The notes: generated by a model from the letters alone, not told the origin. 25,382 nt of DNA from UBA1424 sp041669225 (GCA_041669225.1 JBAYBO010000013.1:1-25382), one strand, 5' to 3'; numbered from the stretch's first letter, positions 1-7,694 are shown. Made by a program: numbers and translations.

Positions 1-69
1 ATGAATCGCGGCTTGAATATCCATTCGATTCTCAATCGTCAGTCTTTTGTAGACATGTTTCTTTGCCAT
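1..69 (-). CDS. Probable IS30-family transposase, N-terminal fragment (runs off window)
   Basis: The minus strand opens with ATG at 69-67 and reads MAKKHVYKRLTIENRMDIQA, then AIH, to the window edge (23 residues, open frame). A GGAG ribosome site lies at 81-78, 8 bases before the start. The stretch RLTIENRMDIQAAI resembles the first helix of the helix-turn-helix that begins IS30-type transposases (typical form: hLTxEDRxxIQ). Only the N-terminus is visible, so the DDE catalytic core cannot be checked. It could also be another regulator with a similar helix. The gene is divergent from the peroxiredoxin gene. Confidence 0.5.
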   Translation of the reverse strand, partial: MAKKHVYKRLTIENRMDIQAAIH

Positions 70-207
70 TAAATAGTCTCCTTTTCTAGACAAAGAAGAC
101 AAGTTAATTATACTCGAGCTATTTTTTACATTGCTGTTGCGATGGAATTGTCACTTAACTATTTTTAATTAACTGAGCATATCACTTATTAAGCCATTTC
201 ATTTTTT

Positions 208-223
208 GGTATAATTATAATAC
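208..223 (+). promoter_or_regulatory. Promoter -10 region with a PerR-box-like sequence before the peroxiredoxin gene
   Basis: 210-222 reads TATAATTATAATA. It holds two overlapping TATAAT hexamers (210-215 and 216-221), either of which could be the -10. The same bases match 12 of 15 positions of the PerR operator TTATAATNATTATAA. No good -35 is visible. The PerR reading is inference, because AT-rich promoters match this consensus easily. Confidence 0.4.
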
Positions 224-269
224 ATATGTCATATGCTTTATGGCTATTACATAACATAAGGAGAAAAAA

Positions 270-947
270 ATGGAAGAACAAGTCTACACAATGCCTTTAA
301 TTGGTGACAAAGCTCCTGCTTTTACGGCAGTGACCACTCAGGGAAATATTAATTTTCCGGAAGACTACAAAGGGAAATGGGTTATTCTCTTTTCTCACCC
401 CGCAGACTTTACCCCAGTTTGTACAACTGAGTTCATGACCTTTGCCTCAATGGCAGATGAATTCAAAGCCCTTAACACCGAATTAGTTGGACTATCGGTC
501 GACTCTCTCTACGCCCACATCGCGTGGCTTAGAAAAATTCAAGAGATCGAATGGAAAAATTATAAAAACATCGAAGTTAAATTCCCACTTATCGAAGATA
601 TCCGCATGGATGTTGCCAGAAAATATGGCATGATTCAACCAGGACAATCAAATACTCAGGCTGTCCGCGCCGTCTTCGTTGTCGATCCTAACGGCATCGT
701 TCGTACGATTCTTTATTACCCACTTTCAATGGGTCGAAATTTTGATGAGATCAAACGCATCATTCAAGCTCTTCAAAAAGCCGATACTGATAAAGTCGCT
801 ACACCAGCTGACTGGCGTCCGGGCGACGATGTTATCATCCCGACTCCCGGTTCATGTGGCACTGCCAAAGAACGTATGGAAGACACTTCACCTGATAAGT
901 ACTGCTTAGACTGGTTTATGTGTTTCAAACGCGAAGGTAAAAAATAG
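270..947 (+). CDS. Peroxiredoxin, Prx6 / archaeal-type (AhpC-TSA family)
   Basis: Thiol peroxidase expected to reduce hydrogen peroxide and organic hydroperoxides in the cytoplasm. The thioredoxin fold starts at residue 10. The active-site motif TPVCTTE places the peroxidatic Cys at residue 51 with Thr48, and the conserved Arg is R133 in AVRAVFVVD. The 225-residue length and the C-terminal extension with further cysteines (C196, C212, C218) fit the long Prx6-like group known from anaerobes and archaea, where tail cysteines act in resolution. No flavin reductase (AhpF) is adjacent, so the electron donor is unknown. The start is supported by AAGGAG just upstream. Monocistronic, ending at a strong hairpin; a possible PerR box lies upstream. 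Confidence 0.93.
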   Translation: MEEQVYTMPLIGDKAPAFTAVTTQGNINFPEDYKGKWVILFSHPADFTPVCTTEFMTFASMADEFKALNTELVGLSVDSLYAHIAWLRKIQEIEWKNYKNIEVKFPLIEDIRMDVARKYGMIQPGQSNTQAVRAVFVVDPNGIVRTILYYPLSMGRNFDEIKRIIQALQKADTDKVATPADWRPGDDVIIPTPGSCGTAKERMEDTSPDKYCLDWFMCFKREGKK

Positions 948-963
948 TCATTTATTTTATTCT

Positions 964-1000
964 AAAAACACTGATGTCCCCGTCAGTGTTTTTCTTTTTA
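964..1000. terminator. Bidirectional Rho-independent terminator
   Basis: An 11-bp perfect stem (964-974 with 983-993, AAAAACACTGA against TCAGTGTTTTT) closes an 8-base loop and is followed by a T-rich tract. The A-run on the left arm serves as the T-run for the minus strand, so it can end both the peroxiredoxin transcript and the convergent AmmeMemoRadiSam transcript that stops at 1002. Confidence 0.85.
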
Positions 1001-1001
1001 T

Positions 1002-2387
1002 TTATTGATGACGAATAACTTCGAAGCGTTCTAGTGTATATGGGTCGTGCTTTGATATGCCGGCCTTACTTAATGCAATGCTTATTTGTTCTTCAATCGA
1101 ATGGACACCTTCTAAATTGGGAAGGAGAAGTCCGCTTCGACCCCCGTAACGAACAATAACACCATACCTTTTTATATCGAGTTGTTGGGGAGACGAAATT
1201 GGTTCGGGTTTTTTAAGAACATCAACACTATAAACTAGTTCGGATAACTCAGAAATAGTAACCCGCGAGAAACGTGGGTCTTCGATTCCGGAAGAAATAG
1301 CGTTTTGGATAATTTCCTGTGCCACTGATTTTGTGGTCGGATGGATTGTTCCAATACAGCCACGAAGCGCCCCGTGTTTTTTAAGACTTACGAAGACTCC
1401 GGCAGGAGAACACTTTAATTTTTCTGACGCCTTATCTATAGATAAAATTTGCCCCGTTCTTACATATAATTCCAAAGTTTTACGGGCTAAGGAAACATAT
1501 TCATCTTCATTGTGGTGAATAATATTTAACCGACTAAATTCTTTTTCTTCGTGTTGGGTTCCGTAATTTCTTTTTTCATCGATATCTTTCACTTCAAAAG
1601 AAGCGACGGCATAGCCGACTCCAAACGGGCCTTCATAAGAAAGAAGTTTTGGAATTAACGATATTTGATCGAAGATACCGGCTAGAATAAGAAGAGAACG
1701 AAAACCACATTCACCAGCTCTTTCAACTATTTGCGGATCAAGATTAAATAAATCGATAAAGCTTCCACTTTTTAACACTTTACATATTGCCTGATCAAAG
1801 AGCGGGCCTTCTTCAGCGTAGCCATAAGGTCCATCGCTTTTAAGGACGTGCGATAAATCGCCACTGGCAATCACGACGTATTTCTTAGATGAATGATTCT
1901 TGATGATGTCTTGAATGATTTTTCCGTAATTATAATGGGTTAAAAATGACATGCCGGAAAAAGATAATCTCGCGACTTGGTATTCGTGGTAATACTGATT
2001 GATAAAATAAAGAGGAATCATCGTCCCATGGTCAAGCTTATTGTTTTGTCTTCCATCGATTCCTGCTGGAAAGGATTCTTTATTTATTATCCTTGTTAAG
2101 TCCTTAATAAAATCTGTATCGTGCGAAACATAAAAAGATATTTGTGACGCATGGAAGTCGCTAAAATCACCTTTTGATGATAAGCCGCTTTCGATATGAA
2201 AGTAGTCTTCATAGGTTAAAGCGTGTGGAGAAATAATAATGATGGTATCAGGTTTAAACTGAGCGATTTCTTTGGCGATTTGGCGATACGCAGAAATCGT
2301 TTTTTGAATCGCTTGTTCATCGCCCTTTCCAATATCAGGAATTATGAGCGGCGGGTGAGGCACAAAGTAACTACGGACATTCTTCAT
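1002..2387 (-). CDS. AmmeMemoRadiSam system protein B-A fusion (MEMO + AMMECR1)
   Basis: A two-domain fusion of unknown reaction. Residues 1-265 are a MEMO domain (dioxygenase LigB-like fold) with the expected metal-site residues: H55 in SPHAL, H120 in LDHG, H180 in SGDLSH and C227 in GECGFRS. Residues 290-461 are an AMMECR1 domain with the hallmark LRGCIGT at 341-347 and a later EDPRF motif. In many genomes these are separate genes that travel with a radical SAM protein. Here that partner lies immediately upstream, and its TAA stop is one base before this ATG (2387). An in-frame TTG at 2402 would extend the protein by five residues, but the ATG gives the usual family N-terminus (MKNVRSYFVPHPPLIIP). 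Probably cytoplasmic and co-transcribed with the upstream gene. Confidence 0.9.
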   Translation of the reverse strand: MKNVRSYFVPHPPLIIPDIGKGDEQAIQKTISAYRQIAKEIAQFKPDTIIIISPHALTYEDYFHIESGLSSKGDFSDFHASQISFYVSHDTDFIKDLTRIINKESFPAGIDGRQNNKLDHGTMIPLYFINQYYHEYQVARLSFSGMSFLTHYNYGKIIQDIIKNHSSKKYVVIASGDLSHVLKSDGPYGYAEEGPLFDQAICKVLKSGSFIDLFNLDPQIVERAGECGFRSLLILAGIFDQISLIPKLLSYEGPFGVGYAVASFEVKDIDEKRNYGTQHEEKEFSRLNIIHHNEDEYVSLARKTLELYVRTGQILSIDKASEKLKCSPAGVFVSLKKHGALRGCIGTIHPTTKSVAQEIIQNAISSGIEDPRFSRVTISELSELVYSVDVLKKPEPISSPQQLDIKRYGVIVRYGGRSGLLLPNLEGVHSIEEQISIALSKAGISKHDPYTLERFEVIRHQ

Positions 2388-2388
2388 A

Positions 2389-3261
2389 TTAGACATTCCC
2401 AATGTATATGTATTTTAGACCAGCTTTTTGGCCAATCGAACGCGCGAGATGCAAAGACTCTAACGGCGTGACGCGAGTATTAAGCATGCGCCAAGCCGGA
2501 AAGAAGCGGCTGATGTGCCAAGGTAGTTCAACACCGAGATTCTCGACAATTGTTGAGACTAATTTCTTGATTTGATGTTCCTCATCGTTAAGGCCCGGAA
2601 TAAGCAAAGTCGTTAATTCAATGTGAATATTCGCTTTTTGCATTGTTTTTAGGTTGTTTAATATTGTTTTCAGGTTGCCTCCGCATTGTTTTTGATAAAA
2701 ATCATCATCAGGTCCTTTTAGATCAATATTAATGGCATCGAGATAAGGAAGAATAACTTCAAGTGTCTCTTTACTCATGAAGCCATTGCTAACCCAAATG
2801 TTCTTAAGCCCTTGTTCCTTGGCGAGTTTCATTGTTTCCAAAACGTATTCAAGAAAGACGGTTGGTTCACTATAAGTATAAGAAATTGAAGGTGTCTTGA
2901 ATTTCAAAGCTCGCGCGATATGTTCTTCTGGGGTAACATCGTCTCCCTCGACGACAAATTCGTTATTCGGAGTTTGTGATATTTCATAATTCTGACACCA
3001 CGGACAATGCATGTTACAGCCCACCGCGGCAAAGGAATATGTTTCCGATTTCGGAAGATAGTGATAAAGAGGCTTCTTTTCAATCGGATCGATCGCGGCA
3101 GCGATGCAAAGACCATAATTAAGCGAGTATAAGACGCCACTTATATTTGTTCTGACTCGGCAGATGCCTCGATTTCCATGCGCGATTAAACAGCGGTGAC
3201 TGCAAACATTGCAACGCACCTTGCCATTAGGCAACTTATCATATAGCAAAGCTTCTTTCAT
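2389..3261 (-). CDS. AmmeMemoRadiSam system radical SAM enzyme
   Basis: Radical SAM protein of the PflA/AmmeMemoRadiSam type (290 residues). The cluster motif is GCNMHCPWCQN with C82, C86 and C89 as the [4Fe-4S] ligands. The N-terminus carries four more cysteines (C17, C20, C24, C34 in CNVCSHRC and GICRVR), typical of this subfamily and probably a second metal site. TYSEPTVFLEY at about residue 129 and the later DLKGPDDDFY are standard family blocks. The substrate is unknown. Constant co-occurrence with MEMO and AMMECR1 domains suggests a shared modification or activation task. First gene of a two-gene minus operon, with a weak AAGG ribosome site 13-16 bases before the ATG. Confidence 0.92.
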   Translation of the reverse strand: MKEALLYDKLPNGKVRCNVCSHRCLIAHGNRGICRVRTNISGVLYSLNYGLCIAAAIDPIEKKPLYHYLPKSETYSFAAVGCNMHCPWCQNYEISQTPNNEFVVEGDDVTPEEHIARALKFKTPSISYTYSEPTVFLEYVLETMKLAKEQGLKNIWVSNGFMSKETLEVILPYLDAINIDLKGPDDDFYQKQCGGNLKTILNNLKTMQKANIHIELTTLLIPGLNDEEHQIKKLVSTIVENLGVELPWHISRFFPAWRMLNTRVTPLESLHLARSIGQKAGLKYIYIGNV

Positions 3262-3300
3262 ATATCATATTTTACCTTATTTCAAACTTTTCGACATTTT

Positions 3301-3314
3301 TATAAACGCTTACA
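3301..3314. promoter_or_regulatory. cre-like site (CcpA / LacI-family operator) between divergent genes
   Basis: On the minus strand this reads TGTAAGCGTTTATA, which fits 13 of 14 positions of the cre consensus TGWAANCGNTNWCA. It lies about 20 bases upstream of the -35 of the glnN-glmS promoter and 40 bases from the radical SAM start. CcpA bound there could activate the first or repress the second. CcpA itself is not in the window, so the regulator is inferred. Confidence 0.4.
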
Positions 3315-3336
3315 TTTTTCGGAATGCAAAATATTT

Positions 3337-3364
3337 TTGTTAGATTGTGGGCTATGTGTATAAT
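3337..3364 (+). promoter_or_regulatory. Sigma-A promoter for the glmS ribozyme-glnN-glmS transcript
   Basis: TTGTTA (3337-3342), a 16-base spacer and a perfect TATAAT (3359-3364). Transcription would start near 3371, about 45 bases before the ribozyme cleavage site. Confidence 0.7.
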
Positions 3365-3410
3365 AAAAAGCAAGATGGAACGAAAAGGAGGATAATCCAT
3401 TATTCACTAA

Positions 3411-3540
3411 ATGTAGCGCCTGGCCCTCTCCGTAAAGAGGGTGACGAGGAACAAGGTTTTCGAAAGATTCGGCGGGTGCCTTGTCGGCCCAAGTGGTCGT
3501 TAGAGATGGGACAAATTCACAGAGCCCTGATCATGCTTAG
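3411..3540 (+). ncRNA. glmS ribozyme (glucosamine-6-phosphate-activated self-cleaving RNA)
   Basis: The core matches the glmS ribozyme element by element. AGCGCCTGG holds the expected cleavage point between A3415 and G3416. P1 is CCCTCT/AGAGGG (3424-3429 with 3436-3441), followed by the invariant GACGAGG (3443-3449, containing the catalytic guanine). ACAAGG (3451-3456) pairs with CCTTGT (3479-3484) around the conserved TCGGCGGGTGCC. A P3 stem CGGCC/GGTCG spans 3485-3499, followed by TTAGAG and a P4-like GATGGG/CCC-TG-ATC pairing (3505-3532). The family needs glucosamine-6-phosphate as cofactor for cleavage, after which the downstream mRNA is degraded. It normally sits directly before glmS. 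Here glnN comes first and glmS second. Confidence 0.93.
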
Positions 3541-3699
3541 CCTTTCATCTTAAAATACATCGAATTTATTTCGATATATAAATAGTGGATTTACTTTAAT
3601 CATGAAATTCTGAAGTGCGATTTTGCATGGATGCTTGCTTTTATAATTACTAGCAATTATCTCAATCTTTTTGTATCGAAAAAAATGGGAGTATTAACA

Positions 3700-5781
3700 A
3701 TGGAAAAACAAGTCGTGATCGAAGAATTCGCTAAAAAGCAATTCAACGATAAAGTAATGCGCAGTTCACTGCCATTATCGGTATATAAAAAATATCAACA
3801 AGCTATTTGTAATGAAACACAGATAGACCGCGAAACAGCGGACGCGATTGCGCACGCCATGAAAATATGGGCAATCGATTTAGGAGCCACTCATTTTTGT
3901 CATTGGTTTCAGCCGATGACGGGTTTGACGGCCGAAAAACATGAGTCATTTATTCAAATGGATAGTGATGGGCAACCTATCGCTCGCCTTTCTGGAAAGT
4001 CGCTCTTAAAAGGAGAAACAGACGGATCCTCGTTTCCTAACGGCGGACTACGCACAGCCTTTGAGGCCCGAGGGTACACTTATTTAGACATCACATCATA
4101 CGCCTTTGTCAGAGGTCATGTCCTATTCATTCCGTGTGTGTTCGTTAGTTACACCGGTGCTAAACTTGACCAGAAGTTGCCCCTTCTTGTCGCCTTAGAA
4201 AGAGTAAATACAAGTGCCTCAAGCGTTTTAAAAAAACTTGGTTACAAAGATTTCAAATCCGTCAAGGCGATGATTGGACTCGAACAAGAATATTTCCTAG
4301 TCGATAAGGAACAAGCTTTGAAGCGTCCGGATATCGTTTTTACGGGCAAAACTTTATTTGGTGAAAGTATGCCCAAAGATCAAGGTATGAATGATCACTA
4401 CTTTGGTGCATTGACCGAACGTGTTTCCGCCTATATGAAAGAAGTGAATCAGAAGTGTTGGGAAGTGGGCATTTATGCCTCAACCGAACATAATGAAGTG
4501 GCGCCTGGCCAATATGAATTCGTCAGTATTTTCACTAACGTTAATGTAGCGGTTGATCAAAACATGGTCGTGATGGACATTCTTAAAAGAATGGCCTTGC
4601 GTCATAATATGATTTGTTTATTAAACGAGAAGCCATTTGATGGCGTTAACGGTTCGGGTAAACATAATAATTTTTCATTAATGACCGATTCGGGAATGAA
4701 TCTGTTTGAACTTCGCGAAGATCATGTTTCAAGTTTAAGATTTCTTGTTTTCACTACTGCCTTTATTCAAGCCGTAGATCGTTATGCGACGTTAATTCGC
4801 ATGACGTGTTCTGATGCTGGTAACGATCATCGCTTAGGCGGGCACGAAGCTCCGCCGGCGATTGTTTCAGTTTTTCTTGGTGATCATCTACATCAAGTTT
4901 TTGAAGAATTGGCGAGTCGTCCTAATGTCACTCCGCTTGAATTAGAAAGAATGTATTCGCCAATGCACAATCTTTCTGCATTACCACTTGATATCACGGA
5001 TCGCAATCGTACCTCGCCAGTTTCTTTTACCGGCAATAAATTTGAAATTCGGATTTTAGGAGCCTCGAGAAATCCTGCGGCTTTAAATACTGCTTTGTTA
5101 GCAGGTATTGCTGAATCACTTGGTGAAATCAACGCAAGACTTGAGGGTGTTAGCAAAGATAAGCTGAATGAAGAAATAATTAAAACCGCTCACGATATTC
5201 TTGCCAAGCATCATCGCGTTCTATTCGCCGGTGATGGTTATAAAAAAGAGTGGCAAGAGGAAGCGGCGCGGCGTGGACTGGATAATTTTCCAAATTATAT
5301 CGATAGCGTCGAAACGTTTAAGCAACCGCATGTTCGGAAAATGTTTTCAAGTCTTGGCGTGCTGAGCGAAGCAGAAATCGATGCCCGCTATGAGATTTAT
5401 TACGCGGAGTTTATTGAAACAATTTTAATACAAGGGAAAACTTTGATTTCAATGGTCGATAAAGGCATTATACCGGCATTGATAAAAACTGCTGCTTTAT
5501 ATAAGAGTACAGCTATTGCCATGAATGGTTCGGTTTCCTCAATTGCTAAGCGAAGCGCTGAGTGCGGTAGACTCATTGATGAGTTGGATCGCCATAACGA
5601 ACTTTTAAGTGCAGGAATAAAACTCGCATCGAATAATCATAGCAAAAAAGAAGCTGCGGATATATGTGTTAAAAGCATTCGTCCCCTTCTGCAAAACATA
5701 AAACAATTATGTGACGAAGCAGAACATATTTTGCCAAAAGAATATTATCCATTTCCAACGCTTCAAGACTTAATTGTATAG
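3700..5781 (+). CDS. glnN: Glutamine synthetase type III
   Basis: Makes glutamine from glutamate, ammonia and ATP in the cytoplasm. Length (693 residues) and motifs fit GSIII, the long type: GLEQEYFL (193-200), NEVAPGQYE (265-273), NGSGKHNN (317-324, ATP/metal loop) and GNDHRLGGHEAPPA (374-387, glutamate-binding region). The N-terminal block FNDKVMRSSLP is the usual GSIII opening. The frame stays open to an ATG at 3631, but the ATG at 3700 has GGGAG 8 bases upstream and gives the usual family N-terminus, so it is preferred. First gene after a glmS ribozyme and 24 bp before glmS with no terminator between, so glutamine synthesis is likely controlled by glucosamine-6-phosphate together with GlmS, the glutamine consumer. 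Confidence 0.93.
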   Translation: MEKQVVIEEFAKKQFNDKVMRSSLPLSVYKKYQQAICNETQIDRETADAIAHAMKIWAIDLGATHFCHWFQPMTGLTAEKHESFIQMDSDGQPIARLSGKSLLKGETDGSSFPNGGLRTAFEARGYTYLDITSYAFVRGHVLFIPCVFVSYTGAKLDQKLPLLVALERVNTSASSVLKKLGYKDFKSVKAMIGLEQEYFLVDKEQALKRPDIVFTGKTLFGESMPKDQGMNDHYFGALTERVSAYMKEVNQKCWEVGIYASTEHNEVAPGQYEFVSIFTNVNVAVDQNMVVMDILKRMALRHNMICLLNEKPFDGVNGSGKHNNFSLMTDSGMNLFELREDHVSSLRFLVFTTAFIQAVDRYATLIRMTCSDAGNDHRLGGHEAPPAIVSVFLGDHLHQVFEELASRPNVTPLELERMYSPMHNLSALPLDITDRNRTSPVSFTGNKFEIRILGASRNPAALNTALLAGIAESLGEINARLEGVSKDKLNEEIIKTAHDILAKHHRVLFAGDGYKKEWQEEAARRGLDNFPNYIDSVETFKQPHVRKMFSSLGVLSEAEIDARYEIYYAEFIETILIQGKTLISMVDKGIIPALIKTAALYKSTAIAMNGSVSSIAKRSAECGRLIDELDRHNELLSAGIKLASNNHSKKEAADICVKSIRPLLQNIKQLCDEAEHILPKEYYPFPTLQDLIV

Positions 5782-5805
5782 TTAACTTACAGGAGGAATT
5801 GCATC

Positions 5806-7584
5806 ATGTGTGGAATTGTCGCCGGAGTATCGCTGAAGTCGATTCGCGAGTATCTTATCGAAGGTTTGAAAACAATTGAATATCGTGGGTATGATTCGGC
5901 AGGAATTGCCGTTTTTTCCGACAAAAAACCTGAGATTTACAAAGTTAGAGGCCGAGTCGACGATTTAGATAAAGAGCTGCCTGCCTTACTTGATGAAGTT
6001 GTGGGAATCGGCCATACGCGTTGGGCAACCCATGGTGAACCCTCAGCAATAAACGCTCATCCTCATACTAGTCACAAGGGATTGTTTACTATCGTCCATA
6101 ATGGTGTCATTGAAAACTTTCGTGTCCTAAAAAATGAATTGATTGGAAAAGGATACGTATTTATTAGTGAGACAGACACAGAAGTAATCGCTAATGTTCT
6201 TGAAGATTGCTATTTAGAAACAAGAGAACCCCTGCGAGCAATTAGTAAAATGATGTCGCTAATTAAAGGAAGTTATGCTCTAGCGATTCTTTTTAGCAAA
6301 GATCAAGACAAGACATATTTTTCCAAAAAGCGCTCGCCACTTTTAATCGGTCACGGAGACGAAGGAAACTATCTTGCCTCTGATTATCTTCCAATGCTTA
6401 AAAAAGCCCAGAAATTTGTCACGATTGGTGACAATCAATATGGATATATTTCTCTTCATGAGATAAAGGTATTTGACCGGAATGATAAATCGCTTGATGT
6501 TATTTTTCATAAAACTGATTTAAAAGCTGAGTCGTTGGATTTAAATGGCTATCCTCACTATATGTTGAAGGAAATCGAAGAAGCTGATAAATGCATTGAA
6601 TTGCTGATTGACAACTACTTTGACGGCACATCATTTTTGTTTAACGAAAAGATGTTAGAACTAATCAAGGATGCCGAAAATGTCGTTTTTCTTGCTTGTG
6701 GAACGAGTTATCACGCCTGCTTGCTCGGAAGTCGTTTCTTAAGAAACGCCGGCAAAATTAGCGATGTATATATTGCCAGCGAATGGGCTTTTAATCCCTA
6801 TTCATCAGGAAAGAAAACAATTTATATTATTATGAGTCAATCAGGCGAAACCGCCGACTTGATTCACTGTCTTGCCGTTGCTAGAAAGATGGGCGGAAAC
6901 ATTATTACCATAACGAACACACAAGGCTCGACGTTGTCACGTAACGCTGATTACACGTTGCTGCTTTATGCCGGCCTTGAAGTGGCTGTTGCTTCGACAA
7001 AAGCATATGTCGCTCAAGTTAGCGCCTTGGCCTTACTTACGGCCGCCTTACAAGATGATGTCGGTGTTATTGGTGATCTAAAAGAAGTTATTGCCGCTCA
7101 AAAAAATATTATTAATGAACACGATAAAATAAAAGAGTTAGCAAACTTTGTTGCCATTAAAAACGATGTATATTTTTTAGGTCGTGGTTATGATTATGAT
7201 TTAGCGTTAGAGTGTTCATTAAAACTTAAAGAAATAACCTATATACATAGTGAAGCGTTTCCGGGTGGAGAATTAAAACATGGTCCGATTGCCCTGATAG
7301 AAAAAGACACACCTGTTATTGGCTTTATTTCTGATGAAAACACGTCGCTGGCAATGCGCTCAAACATGCATGAGGTAGATGCGCGCGGCGCGCGCGTAAT
7401 AGTCGTTAGCACACATTCACTTTCTCATTCGGAGGACGATTTTGTCGTTGATGATGTGCCTTTATATTTGAGTTCGCTTGTCAAAGTCGTATTTGGTCAA
7501 TATTTGTCTTACTATGTCGCCTTAAAGCGAGACCTGAATATTGATAAGCCTCGCAATTTAGCAAAATCCGTAACTGTCGAATAA
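5806..7584 (+). CDS. glmS: Glutamine-fructose-6-phosphate aminotransferase (isomerizing)
   Basis: Converts fructose-6-phosphate and glutamine to glucosamine-6-phosphate and glutamate, the first step to UDP-GlcNAc and peptidoglycan. Residues 1-215 form the class II glutaminase domain, with the N-terminal nucleophile Cys2 (MCGIVAG), HTRWATHG (70-77) and HNGVIENF. Two SIS domains follow: the first with CGTSYHA, SQSGET (344-349) and STKAY (397-401), the second with a family-typical ending (KPRNLAKSVTVE). 592 residues is slightly short of the usual 600-610 but complete. A strong AGGAGG precedes the ATG. Second gene of the glnN-glmS operon, with no ribozyme of its own in the 24-bp gap, so the switch before glnN must serve it. 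Confidence 0.96.
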   Translation: MCGIVAGVSLKSIREYLIEGLKTIEYRGYDSAGIAVFSDKKPEIYKVRGRVDDLDKELPALLDEVVGIGHTRWATHGEPSAINAHPHTSHKGLFTIVHNGVIENFRVLKNELIGKGYVFISETDTEVIANVLEDCYLETREPLRAISKMMSLIKGSYALAILFSKDQDKTYFSKKRSPLLIGHGDEGNYLASDYLPMLKKAQKFVTIGDNQYGYISLHEIKVFDRNDKSLDVIFHKTDLKAESLDLNGYPHYMLKEIEEADKCIELLIDNYFDGTSFLFNEKMLELIKDAENVVFLACGTSYHACLLGSRFLRNAGKISDVYIASEWAFNPYSSGKKTIYIIMSQSGETADLIHCLAVARKMGGNIITITNTQGSTLSRNADYTLLLYAGLEVAVASTKAYVAQVSALALLTAALQDDVGVIGDLKEVIAAQKNIINEHDKIKELANFVAIKNDVYFLGRGYDYDLALECSLKLKEITYIHSEAFPGGELKHGPIALIEKDTPVIGFISDENTSLAMRSNMHEVDARGARVIVVSTHSLSHSEDDFVVDDVPLYLSSLVKVVFGQYLSYYVALKRDLNIDKPRNLAKSVTVE

Positions 7585-7609
7585 GAAGATTTGTTCCCTG
7601 AGCATTTTC

Positions 7610-7636
7610 TTAGCACTCTACTCTTGACAGTGCTAA
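7610..7636. promoter_or_regulatory. CIRCE operator (HrcA binding site) of hsp20
   Basis: TTAGCACTC, nine bases, then CAGTGCTAA: the CIRCE inverted repeat with a single mismatch to TTAGCACTC-N9-GAGTGCTAA. It overlaps the -35 box at 7624-7629, so HrcA binding would block RNA polymerase until heat stress. hrcA is not in the window. Confidence 0.88.
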
Positions 7637-7651
7637 AATTTATGCTACAAT
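7624..7651 (+). promoter_or_regulatory. Sigma-A promoter of hsp20
   Basis: A consensus TTGACA (7624-7629), a 16-base spacer and TACAAT (7646-7651). The right half of the CIRCE element starts at the last two bases of the -35. Transcription would begin near 7658, leaving a leader of about 37 bases. Confidence 0.85.
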
Positions 7652-7694
7652 GATAGTGCCCCTAAAGGGGGACACAGAAAAGGGAGGTGAAAAT

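Noticed and set aside
2388..2402. TTG at 2402 as the start of the MEMO-AMMECR1 fusion
   Set aside because: The ATG at 2387 is one base after the upstream stop and matches the family N-terminus. A TTG start with 14 bp overlap is less likely.
3347..3553. Open frame of 68 codons starting at GTG 3347 in the spacer before glnN
   Set aside because: It runs through the glmS ribozyme, has no ribosome site, starts upstream of the likely transcription start and shows no protein-like sequence.
3561..3585. Stem ATCGAA/TTCGAT after the ribozyme as a terminator
   Set aside because: Only 6 AT-rich base pairs with no T-run. Treated as spacer.
3631..3699. ATG at 3631 as the start of glutamine synthetase
   Set aside because: It would add 23 hydrophobic residues absent from the family and has no ribosome site. 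ATG 3700 has GGGAG at 8 bases and gives the usual N-terminus.
7650..7694. ATG at 7650 as the start of hsp20
   Set aside because: It lies in the -10 hexamer, upstream of the transcription start, so it cannot be in the mRNA.
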